Positions 46,149 through 58,995 of a stretch of 64,000 bases of DNA are shown in pieces. The notes beneath the pieces are model-generated. The model was not told the DNA's origin, did no database searches, and was given only the letters and a program-made list of their open reading frames with translations. The stretch covers positions 65,990,277 through 66,054,276 of the forward strand of contig NC_079137.1 of NCBI RefSeq assembly GCF_945859705.1, given 5' to 3'. Within the stretch, counting starts at the first letter, position 1. Each line of letters begins with the position of its first letter. The stretch is from Episyrphus balteatus. Taxonomy: Eukaryota > Arthropoda > Insecta > Diptera > Syrphidae. The translations under genes were made by a program, and so were the position numbers.

Positions 46149-48477
46149 AGCAAATTGTTTTTATTTGCAAAAAATATTTTTCAAAATTTTAAATGCATTT
46201 CTTTTACAATCTTGTGATAGAGAGATATTAGTAGTTCGCATTTAGATAGAGTTCTTTAATCATAGCTGATTGGCTAGTTAATTTTGATTTAATTTATTAG
46301 TTGTATAGGGTCCCAAAATACATATGAAAAAAGGAGTATACTATCCTCTAATTAGTCATCATGGGTTTATCAAACAAAAATTAGAATATTTTTGACACAA
46401 ATTGGATTGGATTTTGTTGGGAGAAGAGATAGAGTTTATATACAAAATTTCGACATAAATTTTATCATATTTTTGCGGCATGTCTTTTGATTAGATTTAA
46501 CAATGATGTCCTTCTATCGTCGTTTTATGCCATAAGAAACCTTCCAAAAACTTTTCGACTCATAAATTATTCATAAACGCAACCATTTCGTTTATTTTCG
46601 GATTTTTTTTTTTTTTTATTCTGTTAAATTTTTGGGCAAAAACACCAACGCTCAATATGAATATGCATAAAGTCCTTTTTCCCATCGAAATCAAACCGAC
46701 AGATATGATGAAGCAACAACAAGCAAACAAACAAACACACAAAAAAAAAACGAACTAAATTAATTCAAAATAAAACGTTCAGCAACACAAATAATATCTA
46801 AATTTGGTTATTTCAATTCTATCTCTCGAAATTCTCAGTAAAAAGCCTCTGAAATCTCCAAAGACCCTCCTTTCCACTTTTTTACTCCAAAACCCAGATA
46901 TTCTCTCGACTGATGCTATGGCAAAACATGCCTGATGGAATATTAGATTGAAGAACATGCGGAATATGCCTCCCACACACACTCTGAAAACACATTCAAT
47001 TGCAAAATCATTTGTTAAATTGCCTTGCGGTATTTGGAATTTCAAATGAGGATATAAATACCAACTCTATGTTTATGTGTGTGTGAATGTTTTAGGGACG
47101 TGTGTATGTTTGTAGCCAACGCAGCTCTTAAAAAAATATTTATATTGTCCCGACCGCATATATCTAGCCTTCATCATTATGTCCTACTAGCTTGTACGTT
47201 GCGTATAGAAAGATACATCAATTTGTGGGTAGAAATATTTACGCTTGACCAAAAGAGGAGGAAAAATTCTCATTCCTTTAGGTTTAAGCGGGAGAAATGA
47301 TGACCAATACACAGATTAACCGACTTCACGGAGTTTGTTGAATTGCCTTAAGGGGTTGCTTTCACAAAAGTGTGTATAGCAATGGGTCTCTATAATAATA
47401 CATAAATATTGAAACACCCTCAACCCCCATTCCTAACAAAAACACAGAGGGTTTTGTATGTGTGTTTGCTACAATATTTGTGTTTTGCTATTCTAATTTT
47501 CTAATTTGCATTCGTAATGTAATCCCGGGGTTGAAAACGTTTAGACACCGGTTAACTGGTCGACTATGATGCCCATTGCCCCATTGACTACCCGTTCCAA
47601 CCCTTATTAGGAGAATCAGGCTAATTTCTTGAGTAGCGATGTTTAAAATAAATTTTTACTATCATTAGAAATTAATTTATTCGTATAGAAATTAACGTCG
47701 GTGCCAAAAATCTCTTTGGCTTTTGGTATCAAACAGCGGCTAACAGCTATAAAGGAAGATGTATTTAGATTTTAATCAAACAGCAATTCAACTTCAGCAA
47801 TTTTTTTGACAGGAATGCTATAAGTACCTATTACAAAATTTACAGTTCACTGTGGTGTATACGTAACTTTTTTTTTTAATATGTACATTCAAATTAAGCA
47901 AAAAAAGGGTTATTACATATGCAGATATGAATGCTAAATGGCTTAAATTTTCATAATAATAGGTATAATATAACAAAATTTTTCAAAAAAAAACTAATTG
48001 TCTCATTTAAGACTTTCACGCTTTTTTAATGTAATAAATTTAAGATATTTTGATAGAACAAGTTTTCAACAACTGGTTATAAATGACTGGGTTGGGAAAA
48101 ATTGCTTAGAATTTTAAGAAAATATTTTAAATTTAATTTTATAAGAAAGAAACTCACTTAGCAATAAAGGATCACATTTTTGATATAATTAAGTTAAATT
48201 TGTATAAATATAATAAGTAGAAATTTGAAAAAATCAAGTATTTTAATGATTCTTTATTGTACATGGTTTGAACATGGTGAAGAACATTGTGATAAACGAT
48301 ATACCTAGTTCGTTTTAGCCATTTGATTTTAAAAATACAAAACTAAAGTGAATTAGATTAATTTTTATTAGTTACCTAAATATGTATATTGAACATCTAC
48401 TGAAATTCCTTTTTAATGGCAAACCATTTCCTTTTTAACAATACTTTAATAAAATCATATAAAAATATATATTTTTT
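46149..48477. other. Non-coding spacer
   Basis: AT-rich with some (CAA)n and a poly-T at 46605. Short frames here (46779-47045 minus, 47079-47300 plus) have no domain. No gene is supported. Confidence 0.45.
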
Positions 48478-49405
48478 ACTTGCGATATAGGTACTATATA
48501 TCAAGTTATGCATTCGTACAAAAAAAAAGATGAGATAACATTTTTCCATGACATTACGATGGTAGAAAATGCCAAAAAAGTGGGTCCCGGAAGTCCGTCT
48601 GTCTGTCTGTATAAAGAGCTACAGCCTAAACGGATAGACCGATTAATGTCAAACTTGGTGTGTAGCGTTATTTGGCGACTTTCCAGAGGGGTTTTTGGAA
48701 TTAATTTTTTTTGGACCAAAAATAACAGTACTTGTCATATACCGATTTAAGTAAAATTGAAATATCTCGAAAACGGCTCCAACGATTTTGTTTAAAAAAT
48801 TCAAATGTTATTTTTAAGCTAAGGTCTATCTTTCAATGAAAAAATTTTTTTTTGAAAATCATTATTAACGGTACCTGCCATAAAACCTTTTTTTTTCAAA
48901 TCCGATTATCTCCGAAACTGCTTATTCGATTTCAACGAAACTTATTGTGAAGAAGCATTTATAAAATCCTAATATAAACCAAAAATAAAATTTCCAAAGA
49001 AATAATTTTTGGATTTGGATTTTTTGAAAAATCAAATTTTTGAAAACGGGACATTGAATTTTTTTGAAATTTGGTTTTTAGATGTTGATTAGTGATTTCT
49101 ACAAAATGGCATACCAATTTTATTTTAAAACTTTTTTCCAAAAAGTTATTTATAAAAAACTAGTTTTTTAAAAAACGGCTCTAACGATTTTGAAAATTTT
49201 TTTCTAAAAATGCATCTTAACATATCAATCAAAACTGCATACTTGTTTTGGAGGGCAATTAGATTTCAGATTTTATTTTATTTTTTAAAAAAGGAATTTT
49301 ATTTAAAAAAAAAAATGTTTGTACCTACATATATTAGTAGTAGGTACCTACATTTCCCAAATTTCTATATAAAAAGTCTTAAAAATTTAAGCAACTTTTT
49401 TTTAA
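48478..49405 (+). mobile_element. Family G1 element, short-core copy, 3' truncated
   Basis: It is nearly identical to the head and flanks of the 28.35 kb copy (for example GGTACTATATATCAAGTTAT and GAGCTACAGCCTAAACGGAT). The core is only a few GTCT units (48597-48610). The match stops at GCAACTTTTTTTT near 49400, before the GCAAGT tail. Confidence 0.8.
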
Positions 49406-49554
49406 ACTTATTTTTAAACGGCTCCAAATTTTTAGAATTGTATTTTGTAAAATTTTTCTTTGATTAACAAGAAATTAAATGAGCTACTTTATTTAAAATC
49501 TTAGATATTTAAAATCTAAGATAAATTTAAGCCTGCCTTCTAATGATGCAGCTG

Positions 49555-49773
49555 CACTGAGACAAAAGCCACAATAAAACAATGAAAAATCAATGAAAAC
49601 CACATTGATTAAACTATTATTCGGAATGAATTTGCGTTGAAGATGAACATTTTAAAATCAACGTGGAAAATAGGTTAATTTTTGATGGTTTCGTATCTTA
49701 AAGGCACATAAATCAAAGTAGTTCAACTTTTAAACAACGTTGTTTCAACTTCAATTTATTTTTTCCCTCAGTG
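49555..49773. mobile_element. 219-bp MITE, family M1
   Basis: Ends CACTGAGACAAAAG and (complement of right) CACTGAGGGAAAAAATAAAT. Its reverse complement shares the AATGTGGTTTTCATTGATTT phrase type with the right half of the 11794-12150 element. No tRNA-like module is present. The flanks do not show TA clearly. Confidence 0.65.
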
Positions 49774-50685
49774 TGTATGCTAACTTTCAAGCCATAGTGA
49801 AAAAAAAACCATCCTATTTAGAACAGGCACATAATTTCAATAGTGTACAATACAGAAAGAAATTCATTGGTCCTTTAAAAAAAAAATTATTGCGAAAAAT
49901 AAGTTGAAAGTTTTTTTGAAAAATCCAAAAAAATAAGTTTGAAATTTTTTTTTTTTTATGTATTTTTCAAAAATCTAAAAATAATTTTTTTAAAACTTTT
50001 TATTTGTTAAAGGTTTCTTTACAAAAACTTTAGATGAAATTGGTTAAGTTCTTTGCGAGAAAGTCAGAAATCAAGAAAATAGTAGAATATACTGTTAATA
50101 ACGATTAAAGAAATTTATAAACCGCTTCAGTGGTTTCGACTGCAGCTGGACATACAAGAAAAAAAAAACTAACTTTTTTCTTACAGCTTTAATGCAAAAA
50201 AATGTTTTCTTTATTTAAATTTCATGAAAATTCAAAATTTTAAGTTTTTCGTTATAATAACTTTTAAGAACGATGTTTTTAGTATAGTAATCATTTAAAT
50301 CAGACCGCGTCAAATCCAGTATTTCTGATTTTTGGCACTCTTGTAAATAAATGAAAATCCTAATCCTTTGGTGATTTTGGCCCTTAGAAACTAGTTTTTG
50401 TCGAAATCAAGTAATTTTTTCAATATGATTTTAAGAACAAACAATCCAGTCAATGGAGAGTTAAAGTAGTTTCAAAAGATAATTTTGTCCCAATTCCTGC
50501 TTGAATATTGACCCTTATGAATATTACATTTGTTCAACATCGAATTAGAGATTGATACATTGAAAAAACTTTAGCTTAAACTGACAGCAAAAAATCAATT
50601 TTATTGGCTGTGTAACAAACAAAAGACAATAACTAACTATCCAACTTTTTTGGCTATGCAGTGCTAAATTTGCAAAATATGAAGC
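49774..50685. other. AT-rich non-coding DNA
   Basis: No feature recognised beyond A and T runs. Confidence 0.4.
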
Positions 50686-51560
50686 TTAGGGTGGGTCAAA
50701 AAAATCGAAATTCGTTTTTTTTTTTATTTGGTACCTCAAAAACTCGATTGCTAGACACCTCTAGAATATACTCACCAAATATGAGCTCTTTATCTTAATG
50801 GGAAGGTCCTCCGCTTTTAAATTTTCCATTTTTACATCAAGCTTCTACTAAAAAAAAAAATAATTTTTTTATTAATTGAATTTTTAGCCAATTTTTTTAC
50901 ATATTCTTGAATAAAATTGAACGCTCTACAAAAATGGTTAAATACACTTTTTTGAATTATCTAACCGTTTAGTAGATATTTAAGGTCCAAAAATCGAGAA
51001 AATCTCTAAAAATTCGTTTTTTGTTCTTAATTTTGTAACAAATTGAAAAATTATAATAATCATACGCGCATGACATATTCTTGTAGGAAACAGATTGTTC
51101 CACAAAAAAGGTCTTATTAACTTTATTTATTAATCTAACCATTTGAAAGATATTCGAGGTCAAAGTTAAACAAAAATATAAAAACTTTTTTTACTTTTCA
51201 AAATTTTCTACTTCACTGAAAAGTCATTATTATTAAATTAGTAAGATGGATTTTTGTAAGGGCTTAAATGTTCTACAAAAAAGTCCTTGGCATCAAATCG
51301 GTTGCTTTAACCGTTTAGAAGATATTCGCATCCAAACCAATGCCCACTGATTTCAATAGTTTTCTTATGGTCCCTATGCATTGCGACTTGGAAGCTCCAA
51401 CTAAAAGTCATCATGCCTCAAAAATTGAATCTTTGCAAATTTTGCATGCTCAATTGGGTTTTAGTGAAACTTCAAGCAACACCTTATTTCAGCACATTAA
51501 AAGTGTGCAGCAACAATTTTTCAAAACATACATTTTCAGGCTCCCAATCTAAAAAAAATA
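50686..51560 (+). repeat. Dispersed repeat R3 with three internal degenerate units of about 170 bp
   Basis: It begins with a GGGTGGGTCAAAAAAATCGA phrase. Units near 50925, 51095 and 51268 each run from a TTCTACAAAAAAG-type phrase to ACCGTTTAGAAGATATTC. The 70-codon frame at 51340 shows no domain. Confidence 0.5.
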
Positions 51561-52172
51561 CTCTTCTGTAGCGAACTCTATGGGCATATATTCTAAACAA
51601 ATTTTAATAATAATTTATGAAAACATGTTTTCTAAAAATTGATTTTCCAAAAATTAAAAAAAAAAAAAAAACAAATTAACATATTATTTAAAATAAATTA
51701 ATGGTTTTTAAAATTAGTTTGGCAACATATTTGTAATAAGTGTGCAAAATTTCGTTCTCTCTTTATTGATTGATGTCACACATCGATATCGTAGCAAACC
51801 ATTTGGTTTAAAGAATCGAAAGTTAAAGATTTCAAAATATATGTTAAATTGCTAAGAAAAGTTTAAATTTTTACAATTCAAACTCATGAAATTCACCTTT
51901 TATCATTCTTGAAATTATGCAAATAGAAATAATAACCAGCCCTCTTCTCTTTATGCCAAGCCTATTATTTACATAGCAGTTAATTGGGTGTAAGCATTAA
52001 TAATTTATGAACCCATCGTAAATATACCAAGAAGACCAAACGAAGAAGATGGTCGTTGTTATTATCCTGCCAGTCATAATACTAATATCATCGTTGTAGA
52101 GACTCAACTCAAGTGGACACGAGTAGAGAGAGTGGAGAATATCCACTCTAGTCTAGCGATGGTCATCAATTT
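51561..52172. other. Non-coding spacer up to the gap
   Basis: No feature recognised. Sequence close to the gap has normal composition. Confidence 0.4.
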
Positions 52173-52372
52173 NNNNNNNNNNNNNNNNNNNNNNNNNNNN
52201 NNNNNNNNNNNNNNNNNNNNNNNNNNNNNNNNNNNNNNNNNNNNNNNNNNNNNNNNNNNNNNNNNNNNNNNNNNNNNNNNNNNNNNNNNNNNNNNNNNNN
52301 NNNNNNNNNNNNNNNNNNNNNNNNNNNNNNNNNNNNNNNNNNNNNNNNNNNNNNNNNNNNNNNNNNNNNNNN
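52173..52372. other. Assembly gap of exactly 200 N
   Basis: Exactly 200 N, the fixed size used by several scaffolders for gaps of unknown length. Features on the two sides may not be truly adjacent, and frames crossing it are meaningless. Confidence 0.99.
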
Positions 52373-53239
52373 TTTTAGTTTTCGAAAGGGGATTCTATGA
52401 ATCAAAAAAGGTTCACATCATCTCGTTTCGTTTCTGGCTAGAACCCAGTCATCAGCTATATCAGGAAAGTAAGCAAAGGACGACACGAAAGAAGACCAAA
52501 GTCATGCTAAGTTGCGCGATGACACTTGTCTTCTTTTGCTAGAAATATTTCGTTCAGTGATCCGTTTATGATTGTGTGTGCAGAGCAGAGTCAGAGTTAG
52601 AACGCCATCAGAACAGAACCTAAGGACTATAGAGGCGATAGATACAGGAAGGACACAGGTCCATCTTTCTATTTTGGAGGCAAACTGCCAGAAGGATTTT
52701 CGTTTTGTAAAGAGCGTGATGACAGTTTGCACATTTAACGATTTTTCTTTTGGTTCACACTTTGTTTGTGTGTGTGTGAATTGCTGTTTGATAGAGAAGA
52801 GAAGTGTTTGAAAAAGAAATAAAGAACATTGTTACCACAGGAAACGAACTCACCTAGGAAAGAGGTGGTGTTGGATAGGGTGGTGATTTGTTTTCGGTTT
52901 ACAACACTTTAGGTTATTAAATGGCTTTTTTGATATTTTTTTTTTGGCTTTTACTTTAGATACTTGTTTGTCGGTAGCTGATATCAAGTATAAGGCATTT
53001 AAACTCGCTTTATTTCAAGAATGGATAGGGCAGGGTTGTGACAAAGAACAGGAAAAAGTACCTACTGCGAACAATTTCAAAGTATATGTATATACTTAAA
53101 AAAGATGAACTCGAAACTAAACTGGATAGCCTTTCATAACTGCAGTAAAAACCTTCGCTAAAAAAATTGAGTCTCCAATCAAAAACGATCATGCTGACGT
53201 ACAGGACGAAATAAAGCTGAGGCGGAAATTCAATAGCTG
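52373..53239. other. Non-coding, leader-like stretch after the gap
   Basis: From 52380 to 52830 GC content is a little higher, with TGTGTGTGTG near 52770. It may be part of a 5' leader, but no exon is supported. Confidence 0.35.
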
Positions 53240-53679
53240 GTTTCAATCACTCTGCTCTTCCACTAAACAGAAAATAGTTTGCTCCAGTTCTTTTTGTTTT
53301 GTACTTTCTTTGCTTGTAATTTTTTCACTACTTTTGTAAGCAAAAACGCTCCCTGCTTTTTGTTACTTCATTGGTTTTGTTATATAGAAAATTTTCACTG
53401 CTAATTATGATTTCACTGCTATTTTAAGAGTATTCTGCTAACTGCTTTTTATATAAAATGATTGGTTTACGATGTCATACGAGTTAAAGCAGAGATGTAA
53501 GGAAAAGTTAACCATTATGATGACGAAACGTAAAATTTCAATTTCAAATAGGTAGGTATACGATTATTTCAGTTCAGCCATTCAGGGAGTTATTTCTTAT
53601 TAATACATTTGAAAAATGGTCACTTACTTATCATTTATTTTTCAAAATTTCTTATTTTTAATGACATTTCAAAATTAAG
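53240..53679. other. AT-rich spacer with TCTGCT phrases
   Basis: CTGCTNN phrases (CTCTGCTCTT, TTCACTGCT, TTCTGCTAACTG) recur, perhaps a diverged edge of the next array. Confidence 0.35.
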
Positions 53680-54690
53680 TGCTCGACTAATTTGAATTAA
53701 GTACCCCATTTTCCGAAGAATTTTCCGAGATTTTCCATTAAAAAAAAAAATTGTCATTTTCCATACAAATTCGTGTTCTGCTAATCTCGGAAAATTCTTC
53801 GGAAAATGGAGCACTTAATTCAAATTAGTCGAGCACTTAATTACTCCATTTGAATTTTGTCAAAAAAAAATTTATTTTTTGAGAAAATCAAAATTCAAGT
53901 TAGCAGAACACGAATTTGTATGGAAAATGCAAATATTTTTTTTTAATGGAAAATCTCGGAAAATTCTTCGGAAAATGGGGTACTTAATTCAAATTAGTCG
54001 AGCACTTAATTACTCCATTTGAATTTTGTCGAAAAAAAATTTATTTTTTGAGAAAATCAAAATTTAAGTTAGCAGAACACGAATTTGTATGGAAAATGAC
54101 AATTTTTTTTTTTTTTTAATCTCGGAAAATTCTTCGGAAAATGGAGCACTTAATTCAAATTAGTCGAGCACTTAATTATTCAATTCGAATTTTGTCGAAA
54201 AAAGTGGAATTTTTTGAAAAAATCAAAATTCAAGTTAGCAGAACATGAATTTGTATGGAAAATGAAAATATTTTTTTTTAATGGAAAATCTTGGAAAATT
54301 CTTCGGAAAATGGGGTACTTAACTTATATTAGTTAAGCACTTAATTATTTAAGAGTTTGAAAAAAAAAAAAAAAATTTTTTTTCGAAAATCACAGAAAAA
54401 AAATTATTTTTGGAAAAAAAATTTTTTTTGGAAATTTTTTTTGGGATTCGTAGAGCACTTAATTAGCACCTAAATATTATACCAAACCCGATTTTTCTAC
54501 GAGCAGTTTAGGGCATTTTCTGGTAATTGCTCTGCTAACTTTAAATCAAGTTAGCAGAACATTAATTTTCTCCAAAAGTAGTGGAGCACTTAATTTAATT
54601 TTGGGGCACTTAATTAGCACTTAATAAGCACTAAAAGATCCAATAACAAAACATATGTTCTGCTGACCTTGCTCTGCTAACTTGAGAGAC
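53680..54690. repeat. Tandem repeat, unit about 168 bp, with one inverted unit
   Basis: CTCGGAAAATTCTTCGGAAA recurs at 53786, 53955, 54121 and (as CTTGG) 54290. The interval 53680-53783 is the inverse complement of the same unit, so the array starts as a palindrome. GAGCACTTAATT and GTTAGCAGAACA phrases mark each unit and persist in diverged form to 54690. Confidence 0.85.
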
Positions 54691-55395
54691 ATGAAAACAT
54701 TGTTACACCAATGAAAATTGGTAAAAATGTTTCATTTATAACAGAAAGCAAGAACTCAAAAAGTCTATACAAATATTTTAGGTTAAAGGGTGTTTTTTTT
54801 GGGAAAAAGGGAAAAATCCGCGATAAGTCCAATAAAATCAATGGTATAAATGGTACCCTTACGAAATTCATAAAATATGTTCTCTTTCCCATGGGAACTA
54901 CGAATAATGTAAGTCTATAAATTTTTTTTATGTGAAAGGGTGTTTTTTTTAGAAGTAAAGAAAATATGGGTATATTTGAAAAAGTGTGTAATAATAGATT
55001 AATATTGGTGGTAACCTATTGAAATTTAGCAATTATGTTACTTTTAAGATAAGAAACAAGAATCTAAAGTGTCTATAAAAATATCATGGTTGCCAGGGTG
55101 TTTTTTTGAGTGAAAACAAAAATGATGGGTCACCCTAATGAAATTTGGTGAAAACATTGAATTTGGGATAGAAAGCAAGAATAAATTGTTTTTATAAAAA
55201 CAAATTTGGTGAAAGGGTGTTTTTTTCGAAGAGACAGTAAAATCTGTAATTGGTACCAAAAAGCCGCGGACAAGAGTCCGCGAAAAAACACCCTTCCACC
55301 CAACTTTTTTTTATAGACTTTTTTTTGTACTTTGTTCTTATCCCAAAAGCAAACTTTTTGCCAAGTTTCATGAGTGGAACAAGTTTTTTTTTATT
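54691..55395. repeat. Degenerate tandem repeat with inverted copy and GC-rich hairpin
   Basis: Units of roughly 140-170 bp each end in GGGTGTTTTTTT (near 54788, 54940, 55098, 55217). An inverted copy follows at about 55284-55390. Between them a CGCGGAC-AAGA-GTCCGCG hairpin (55265-55282) is set at the symmetry centre. A related single unit lies at 43435-43700. Confidence 0.7.
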
Positions 55396-57395
55396 TCTTG
55401 ATTTTATGTACTATTTTACCTGTACTATGAGGACCATGTTCACAATAGATTTTACCAACTCCTTATTCCTTGAAGTATTGCTGGTCACTAAAAGTAAGTT
55501 ACTATTTATTGAATTCAAAAATATTTATTGCAAAAGTTTTCCTGACCTTGACTTTAAAGAAAACTTTATATACATAAATCCCAAATTTTATTACTATCGA
55601 CTTAAACTTAATCGACAAAAGTGCAAATGACAAAATCCTGATAGAAAAAAAAAAAAAAACAAAATGATTTATTCGCCAACATAAAAATAAATCCCCACTT
55701 ATCCCAATATCGAACGTAAACTGAAAAAATTATGCTAATTCAACCTGAGAATAGACCCTTCCTTTTTTTTTTATTTTCAACCAATTCCCTTAAAAATAAA
55801 AAAACAGCATCAAAAAATACCAAAACAATTCATCAATTTAATGTTTCCTCAAAACGGTCCAAGACGCTCAAAAACATGTAACAAAAAAAAGTTTCTTAAA
55901 ATCCCCCCAAAAAAAAAATGGGAATCCAAAATATTGGCACAGTTAATATGGATGATGTTGATGTGGTGGCGAAGTAAAAGTAAAATGAAGGGAAAATTGA
56001 AGAAGAAGAAGTCCTTGCCAAATATTGTTCACCAAAATTGATGTTACCCAATTGTTCAACGGTACATTTAAGCATTTCATTACCAATCAAATTGAAATAA
56101 CAAAATCACACGATTTTCCAAAAAAAAAAAAAAAAAAAGGAAAACCGAAAAAAAATGTTACAGTACAAGAAAAAGGGACTAGGTTCTCCATGGCCCCGCC
56201 AGAACCCAGAAGAAAAACACTTAAGCCATTGCGAGCCTTGTCGCCATTAAGGATTTTTCAATGAACGCCAACGAAAGCAATGGCAGTGGCGGCAGAAATG
56301 TATTAAATTTTTTTGTACGTTTGTTGTTTTTTGAATGCGGAAATCTGGGTAAAATCTAAATCCTTGGTAATTCAATTTTCATTTCGAATACAATTTTCAT
56401 TCTATGCAACATAAACACACACACACACACACAAACAAAGTGAAGGAAGAAAGTCCTGGGAAAGGACTTTATACTCATCGCGAAGTGAAGCATACAATTC
56501 GAGAGAATAAAAGTGGTCGTGACGGTTTGATGAGAAAGTTCAGAGCAGCCGAAAGCAAGTAGAATTTGCAGGATGTGCTCTCTCGCATATGTTTGCCTTC
56601 GGGGCTTCCTTTTTCGTGAAACTGAACAAAAAATTTAAGAAAAATAGAAGGAGTATGAAGATATACCTGTACCATTTCTGTGTGTGTGGGGAGAAGAAGC
56701 AAATAACGTCTACAATCGAAGAAAACAAAAAAAAGTAAAAATTCTAAGACTTTGCTTTTTGGTCTCGCCTTTAAGATGGCTTCATTCAGATTACACCAGA
56801 AGAGATGTCTGAAGTTGGAGAGGATCATGAAAAGATGGCGAAGCGAAGACGAGAGGATACCTTTTATTTCGTGCGGCTTTTATTCTTCAATTGAGGAAAT
56901 CACGGAAGAAGGTTTCAACAACAGAGGTGAGGTGTTAGTAGATGTTGTCCCTATGTTGTAACTTTGCAATGTATATAGATATTGGTCTTGCCAGGGGCTT
57001 TAGTATTCGGCACCATTTTTTGGTGTTACTTTGCTTTGGAAAATTTGTTGTTAACATATTGGCAGGATAAGCAAACAGCTATTAGGGTAAATATGAACAC
57101 AGACACACACAAAAAGGGAAGGTGCGTTATTTTGGATTTGATTTTTTGTAAGGATTTTTTTTGTTTTTGTTGTTGTGTGTTTGTTATCCTTGCTTGTATT
57201 TTTGGGAAAGAAAACGTGAGCGGATGCTGAAAACGCTAATTGTAATTTTTTGGGTGAGAAAATATTCATTAGTGATAAGCACTAAGTGACAAATTGGGGA
57301 TTTTATTTTTGTTAAAGGTATGAATGACCGTTTTAGGGGGGAAAATCTGAATAAGGGATAATTTTGGATGATTCCTAGGAGTGCCTAGTTATAGT
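55396..57395. other. Non-coding, partly leader-like; possible small exon near 56261
   Basis: Between 56170 and 57000 GC rises, with an (AC)n run at 56416-56432. An ATG at 56261 opens a short frame rich in Asn, Ser and Gly, and another frame at 56776-56930 reads MASFRLHQKRCLKLERIMKR and beyond with charged residues. Neither has a recognised domain or a firm splice pair, so I do not call a gene. Confidence 0.35.
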
Positions 57396-58995
57396 TAGCC
57401 TTATGATATCTTAAACTCTTTTTTGATGTATTACTCAATGGATTTAGACGAAGTTTTTAAAAGCGATTTTTTCGTCCCCTAATTTTTTTTACGAAAATCT
57501 GACAAATATCGACTTTTAAATGCTTGTTCCTAAAGTTCTTAAGCCATAAGAATAGCGTTTAAAAAGACCTTTCTTTTGATGTATTACTCAATGGATTTGG
57601 AGGAAATTTTTTCTAAATGCGTTTTTTTTTCCGCAAGAGGTTAACCTTGGATTTTTTTCGAAAATCTGAAAAATTTTGACTCCTAAATTCTTGTTAATAA
57701 AGTGCATAGGCCATAGGAAGAGAGCTTAAAGAGACCTTTCTTTTGATGTATTACTCGATGAATTTGGAGGAATTTTTTTCAAATGCGTTTTTTCCCACAC
57801 GAGGTTAATTTTTATTTTTTTTCGAAAATCTGAAAAATATAGATTTTAAATTCTTGTACCTAAAGTGCATAGGTCATAAGAATTGAGCTTAAAGAGACCT
57901 TTCTTTTGATTTATTTCTCGATGCATTTGGTGGAAATTTTTCAAAATGCGTTTTTTTCCGCAAGAGGTTAACCTTGGATTTTTTTCGAAAATCTGAAAAA
58001 AAAATATAATTTTTGAAAATCCTGTTACTTAAGTGCTAAGGTCATAAGAACAGAGCTTAATAGATTTTTCTTTTGATGTATTACTCGATGGATTTGGAGG
58101 AAATTTTTTTTTAATACGTTTTTTCCGCAAGAGGTTAACCTTGGATTATTTTTTTTTTTTTCGAAAAACTGAAAAATATAGATTTTTAAATTCTTGTTCC
58201 TTAAGTACATAGTTCTTAGGAATAGAGCTTTGAAACTATTGTTTTAATGCCTCACCTGATGGATTTGGAGAAAAATTTTTTAAATGCGTATTTTTCCGAA
58301 ATTCCGATTTTTGCCGAAATTCTGAAAAATATTAACTTATAAATTTTTTTCCTAAAGTGCATAGACCATAGGAATAGAGCTTAAAGAGACCTTTCATTTG
58401 ATGTTTTACTCAAGGGATTTGTAGGAATTTTTTTAAATGCATTTTTTTCGCAAGAGGTTTACCCTGGATTTTTTTCGAAAATCTGAAAAATATTGACTTT
58501 TAAATTCTTGTTAATAAAGTGCATAGGCCAAATGAATAGTGCTTAAGAAGACCTTTCTTTTGATGTATTACTCGATGGATTTGGAGGAAATTTCTTTAAA
58601 TGCGTTTTTTTCCGCAAGGTTAAGCTAGGATTTTTTCGAAAATCTGAACAATACAGATTTTTAAATTCTTGTACCTTAAGTGGATAGGCCATAGGAAAAG
58701 AACTTTAAGAGACATTTCTTTTGATTTTTTATTCGATGGATTTGGATTAATTTTTTTATACGCGTTTTTCTCCGCAGAGGTTAACCTTGGAATTTTTTCG
58801 AAAATCTGAAAAATATTAACTTTTAAATTCTTGTTCCTAAAAGCATAAATATTAGGAATAGAGCTTAAAGAAACCTTTGTATTGATGTAGCAACCCGATG
58901 GATTCGGAGGAAATTTTTTTAAATGCGTTTTTTTCCGCAAGAGGTTAACCTTAGATTTTTTTCGAAAATCTGAAAAACATAAATTTTCAAATTCT
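57396..58995. repeat. Satellite array, unit about 162 bp, ten copies
   Basis: TTTTGATGTATTACTCGATG starts recur near 57421, 57574, 57741, 57904, 58071, 58242, 58396, 58558, 58719 and 58880 (spacing 153-171). Each unit carries AAATGCGTTTTTTTCCGCAA, GAGGTTAACCTTGGATTTTT and CGAAAATCTGAAAAAT. The middle part is the core of the 10.4-13.0 kb arrays. The minus frames at 58025-58940 translate the repeat. Confidence 0.9.

Noticed and set aside
52132..52542. Frames crossing the run of N
   Set aside because: The gap is 200 N of unknown true length, so the frame has no meaning.
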